This document shows positions 61,309 through 64,000 of a DNA stretch of 64,000 bases, one piece after another. The first letter of the stretch is position 1, and each line of letters opens with the position of its first letter. This stretch comes from Pararge aegeria. Lineage: Eukaryota > Arthropoda > Insecta > Lepidoptera > Nymphalidae. Both the position numbers and the translations under genes were made by a program. Below the pieces are notes generated by a model that saw nothing but the letters and a program-made list of their open reading frames with translations, searched no databases and had not been told where the DNA came from. Location: the NCBI RefSeq assembly GCF_905163445.1, contig NC_053184.1:17360001-17424000 (forward strand), in the 5' to 3' direction.

Positions 61309-61600
61309 TGAATGAATAAATGAATACACTTTTATTGTACACCAAATAAGCATACAGAAAAATCGAAAAAAAAAATTACGCAAAGTATACAATTAGGAGC
61401 CTGAGCGCTACATAGCGATCTCTTCCAGGCAACCAATGGCGTTAAACACAGCTCACAAAGAGGTAGTGGTACATATAATATTTGCATATATACCTATATG
61501 TACAAAAATACTTTATATATATATATATAATAAACTTACAATATTATTTATAGATACTGATAATGCTCATGATTTTTGTATATTAAAATTATATTTGACA
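61309..61600 (-). mobile_element. JOCK 3' end
   Basis: GAATGAATAAATGAATACACTT, TTTATTGTACACCAAATAAGC, AGCGATCTCTTCCAGGC and AATGGCGTTAAACACAGC. A (TA)n run lies at 61514-61531. Confidence 0.8.
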
Positions 61601-61918
61601 ATGTAAGATGTTTTGATTTAATAATGCTTACTACACCGTTCTCAGTAGGTGTGGATTGATTTTTAGCACCTTCATATTAAACGAAAGTTCAATATTACCA
61701 ACTTTCTGTCGGTCCACTTATTGACGTAGCCTACTTCCAATACACTTTAACGTGTGCTATGCTTCGAACTAAGATCTCGCGTTGTGAGAAAAAGAACTTT
61801 TACCTTTTAACCGTAACGCCATTCATTGATTAATTATTAATTCATAAGAAGTGATAATAACCGGTAACTACAGGTATAACGTGCTCGCCGAGACACGGGG
61901 CTTCACATCGCTAATACC
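61601..61918. other. Unassigned stretch
   Basis: No recognised family. Confidence 0.4.
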
Positions 61919-62040
61919 CAGTGCCGTGCACTTCATATATGCACGAACGCACTTCCTAAAATTTCATACAACTTATATAGGGGGTTTTTTTAATTTTATG
62001 CCATCTTCCTGCTTTACGCCTACTTGGGTAAAACGCCTAA
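61919..62040 (+). mobile_element. MITE-H, right end decayed
   Basis: Left end CAGTGCCGTGCACTTCATAT, internal GCACGAACGCACTTCC and AATTTTATGCCATCTTCC. The right TIR is no longer recognisable. Confidence 0.65.
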
Positions 62041-62183
62041 CCTAACTCCGGGTCGATACTGAGTACTCTTTAACAGATAGTAGCTAAACATGCTAATCAC
62101 TACACTAACGGGACACTTAGGTGAATTAGAATTGTATTGAGTGATTCTCTCCTATCTATTTATACCATATCATCATCATCAAC

Positions 62184-62325
62184 TTGTGGCGTGTACTGAG
62201 TTTCTTACTAGGGTATGCGTAAGGCAGGAAAATTGTATAGAATGGCAAAAATCCTCCTCCTATAGTTATTATATCAATTTTAGGGTAAGCAGTGCTTTTA
62301 AGCATGTATGAAGTGCACGCAACTG
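62184..62325 (-). mobile_element. MITE-H, inverted relative to its neighbour
   Basis: Left end TTGTGGCGTGTACTG, right end GAAGTGCACGCAACTG. Internal TAGGGTAAGCAGTGCTTTTA matches the reverse of other copies. The TCATCAT-type flanks are microsatellite, so a target duplication cannot be judged. Confidence 0.7.
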
Positions 62326-62439
62326 TCATCATTTTTGCTCTTTTTCACCTGCAAACTACACCTCAGATTCGAGCTCAGATCTGAGAATAAGGATTCCTAG
62401 TTTATAAAATGGCGATTCTACAAAAAAAAATCGTTTATT

Positions 62440-62785
62440 TTATAAACACAAAGCCGATAATTATTTAATTTTATTTAATTTTTTATACTTAATAATAAAT
62501 GGACCAAGCAGATAACCCACCTGATGGTAAGTGGAAAACCATCGCCCATAAAAAGAGCCACACTTCGCTGGCATGGAAGGAACATATCCTGCAAAAGGTT
62601 GTCCTGTGTCCATCAACCTAAGGCGTAGATGTGAAGCATCATGTATCTGTAATTACACCGACACACCCTTCAGACCGGAATACAGCAATGCAACAATGCG
62701 GTTTAGCGGCAGAAATAAGCATCGTAGTAAATGCACGGACGAGCTTTGTGACGAAAAGCTGTACCACTAAACATATATGTTTCAA
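62440..62785. repeat. DISP-P, longest copy
   Basis: CCACCTGATGGTAAGTGG, ATCGCCCATAAAAAGAGCC, TGAAGCATCATGTATCTGTAATTAC, CAGACCGGAATACAGCAATGC and GCGGCAGAAATAAGC. Three mutually overlapping ORFs occur here; none is a gene. Confidence 0.6.
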
Positions 62786-63733
62786 CACCCCTATAAAGTT
62801 TCCCACGCCCTCTCGGACCATAATCTGGGAGCTGACCTAAAAACTAGCTCTACAGGAGAACACTATGGTCTCATGATACACCAAGTAACAAGTGCTATTC
62901 TTATATATCTAGGGCGTAGCAAATAGGTTGCACGCATGGTAAGTTTTCTGATATCTATGCTATGTTTTTGCCTCATTTCCATATACGAGTTTGTTTACAC
63001 TTTTGTTATTGGAATACCCATGAGCTATGAGAACTGTGTATATAGTAATATTGTGTTCAACTGAAGATTATAGGGTCTAAATATAAGTTTCTGATAGTTT
63101 ATATATAGCGCAACTTTATTAAAACAAATTATTTTTCAAATATACCTAAAACATTTATTGCGAACAACCGCTTTTTTATTGAATTTTCAACTATAAAAAA
63201 AAAATTAATACCTCTAATTAATGAATTTCTCAACCTAAGTTTTCTACAATATTTGCTTAAGCTTTCAAAAACAATGCTGAGCTAAAATGCTGAATGAAAC
63301 TTTTTTTACCTCTTTATAACAAATTCTAGCGCAACCTAACCTCAATATAATAAATAAACCTTGATATAGACAAAAATTGATATAAAGAATATTTACTAGT
63401 TTCCTTCCGATTTGTTATATCGATGTTGAACTCTAATTAAATCGGTGGGTTGGCATCTTCTTTATAATAAAGTTCGAACAGTGTAAAACTATCGCTATCC
63501 ACAAAACGACGTTTATAATGGTGAAAAATAATATATATATATATATATCGCTTTTAATTTATTTATATAAACCAACCTCGATTATGTTGTAATCCGTAGG
63601 AGGCATCCGTTAAATTCCGTTACGACCCAGTTTATTCTATATTAATGATGAAAAGAAATAATTACTTCAGAAATGGAAATACGTTTAGATCTTACTACGT
63701 ACCTACTTACGTTATTACGGGCTTCATCGTCGT
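62786..63733. other. Unassigned, very AT-rich stretch
   Basis: A (TA)n run lies at 63530-63548. No family or ORF of note. Confidence 0.45.
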
Positions 63734-63930
63734 CATCATATCAACCCATTAACGGCCTACTATAGGGCACAGGTCTCCTTCTACAGTGAGAAAGGTTAAA
63801 GGCCGTAGTCCACCAGGCTGGCACAGTGCGGATTGGTGGACTCCACACAACTTTGAGTACTTATTGTGGAGAACTCTCAGGCATGCAGTTTTGAAGCAAG
63901 TGATATTTTTATTGGTTAAATTGCTTAGTA
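63734..63930 (-). mobile_element. SINE-B, 3' two thirds
   Basis: CATCATATCAACCCATTAACGG, CTATAGGGCACAGGTCTCC, GGCACAGTGCGGATTGGTGG and GAAGCAAGTGATATTT. The tRNA-like head is lost. The terminal minus ORF is its artefact. Confidence 0.8.
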
Positions 63931-64000
63931 ATACCTCTTTCTGTAATGTATAATTATAGCCGAAAGCAGATATCATTAAGAACATCAATAGATTTTTTTT

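Noticed and set aside
1..64000. An undescribed defence, biosynthetic or other multi-gene system
   Set aside because: I looked for adjacent ORFs with compatible strands and domains and found none. All coding-like sequence is transposon relic or chance.

Overview
This window looks like gene-poor, repeat-saturated nuclear DNA of a lepidopteran insect, possibly a nymphalid butterfly. I infer this from the sequence character (AT-rich, no bacterial operons, no long ORFs) and from recalled lepidopteran repeat families: tRNA-headed SINEs, LINE 3' ends with GAATTTGAATTTGAA or AATG tails, CTAG-ending Helitron-like elements, and hAT and Tigger-type MITEs. The species call is tentative. I found no host protein-coding exon, rRNA, genuine tRNA gene, CRISPR array or bacterial regulatory element. 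Every ORF of 60 codons or more is a chance ORF, an antisense shadow or a decayed transposon fragment. The window could be intergenic or a large intron; the sequence does not say which.

Working family names (local to this annotation): SINE-A (head TGGCGCAGTGGG...GGTTCGATTCC, conserved tail CTACGCTTACTTTGGGG), about 13 copies. SINE-B (head GGTGATAGCCCAGTGGG...GAGTTCGAATCCC, 3' end toward ACCCGTGCCCTGTAGTGGG), about 18 pieces. SINE-C (B box GGTTCGATTCCCGG, 3' end GGTTAGCCCGCTACC, poly-A). SINE-D and SINE-E are tRNA-like heads seen as short pieces. RTE-a and RTE-b are two LINE lineages known from C-terminal reverse-transcriptase relics. JOCK is a Jockey-like LINE 3' end with an AATG-type tail. 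TAIL-1 and TAIL-2 are LINE-like 3' ends ending in GAATTTGAATTTGAA. MITE-H is a hAT-type MITE (TIR CAGTGGCGTGCAC, 8-bp target duplication). MITE-Z is a TIR element of about 380 bp. FB-G and FB-R are foldback repeats. HEL means Helitron-like. DISP-L, -M, -P, -T and -Y are dispersed repeats I cannot classify.

Layout: 0-10 kb holds a MITE-Z end, an FB-R inverted dimer, RTE-a, a complete non-autonomous Helitron (2172-2562), MITE-Z and a SINE-A tail-to-tail palindrome. 10-20 kb holds SINE-A copies, a MITE-H nested in a SINE-B tail, RTE-a relics and TAIL-1. 20-30 kb holds TAIL-1 pairs, a SINE-B nested in FB-G with a 12-bp target duplication, a young SINE-A with a 34-nt A tail, a Helitron-like element and a MITE-H. 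30-40 kb holds a Tigger-type element inside a Helitron-like element, a MITE-H inside TAIL-2, DISP-L/M and three DISP-Y copies. 40-50 kb holds SINE-C, RTE-a, RTE-b and the DISP-T repeats. 49.2-50.4 kb is a local tandem duplication. 50-64 kb holds FB-G, JOCK including the best LINE coding relic (54.85-55.30 kb), RTE-b, SINE-B and MITE-H pairs.

Nothing here works together as a pathway. The main content is insertion history: several nestings have precise target-site duplications and give relative ages. No undescribed biochemical system was found. The most useful leads are possibly uncatalogued repeat families (MITE-Z, FB-G, SINE-A) and the local duplication.
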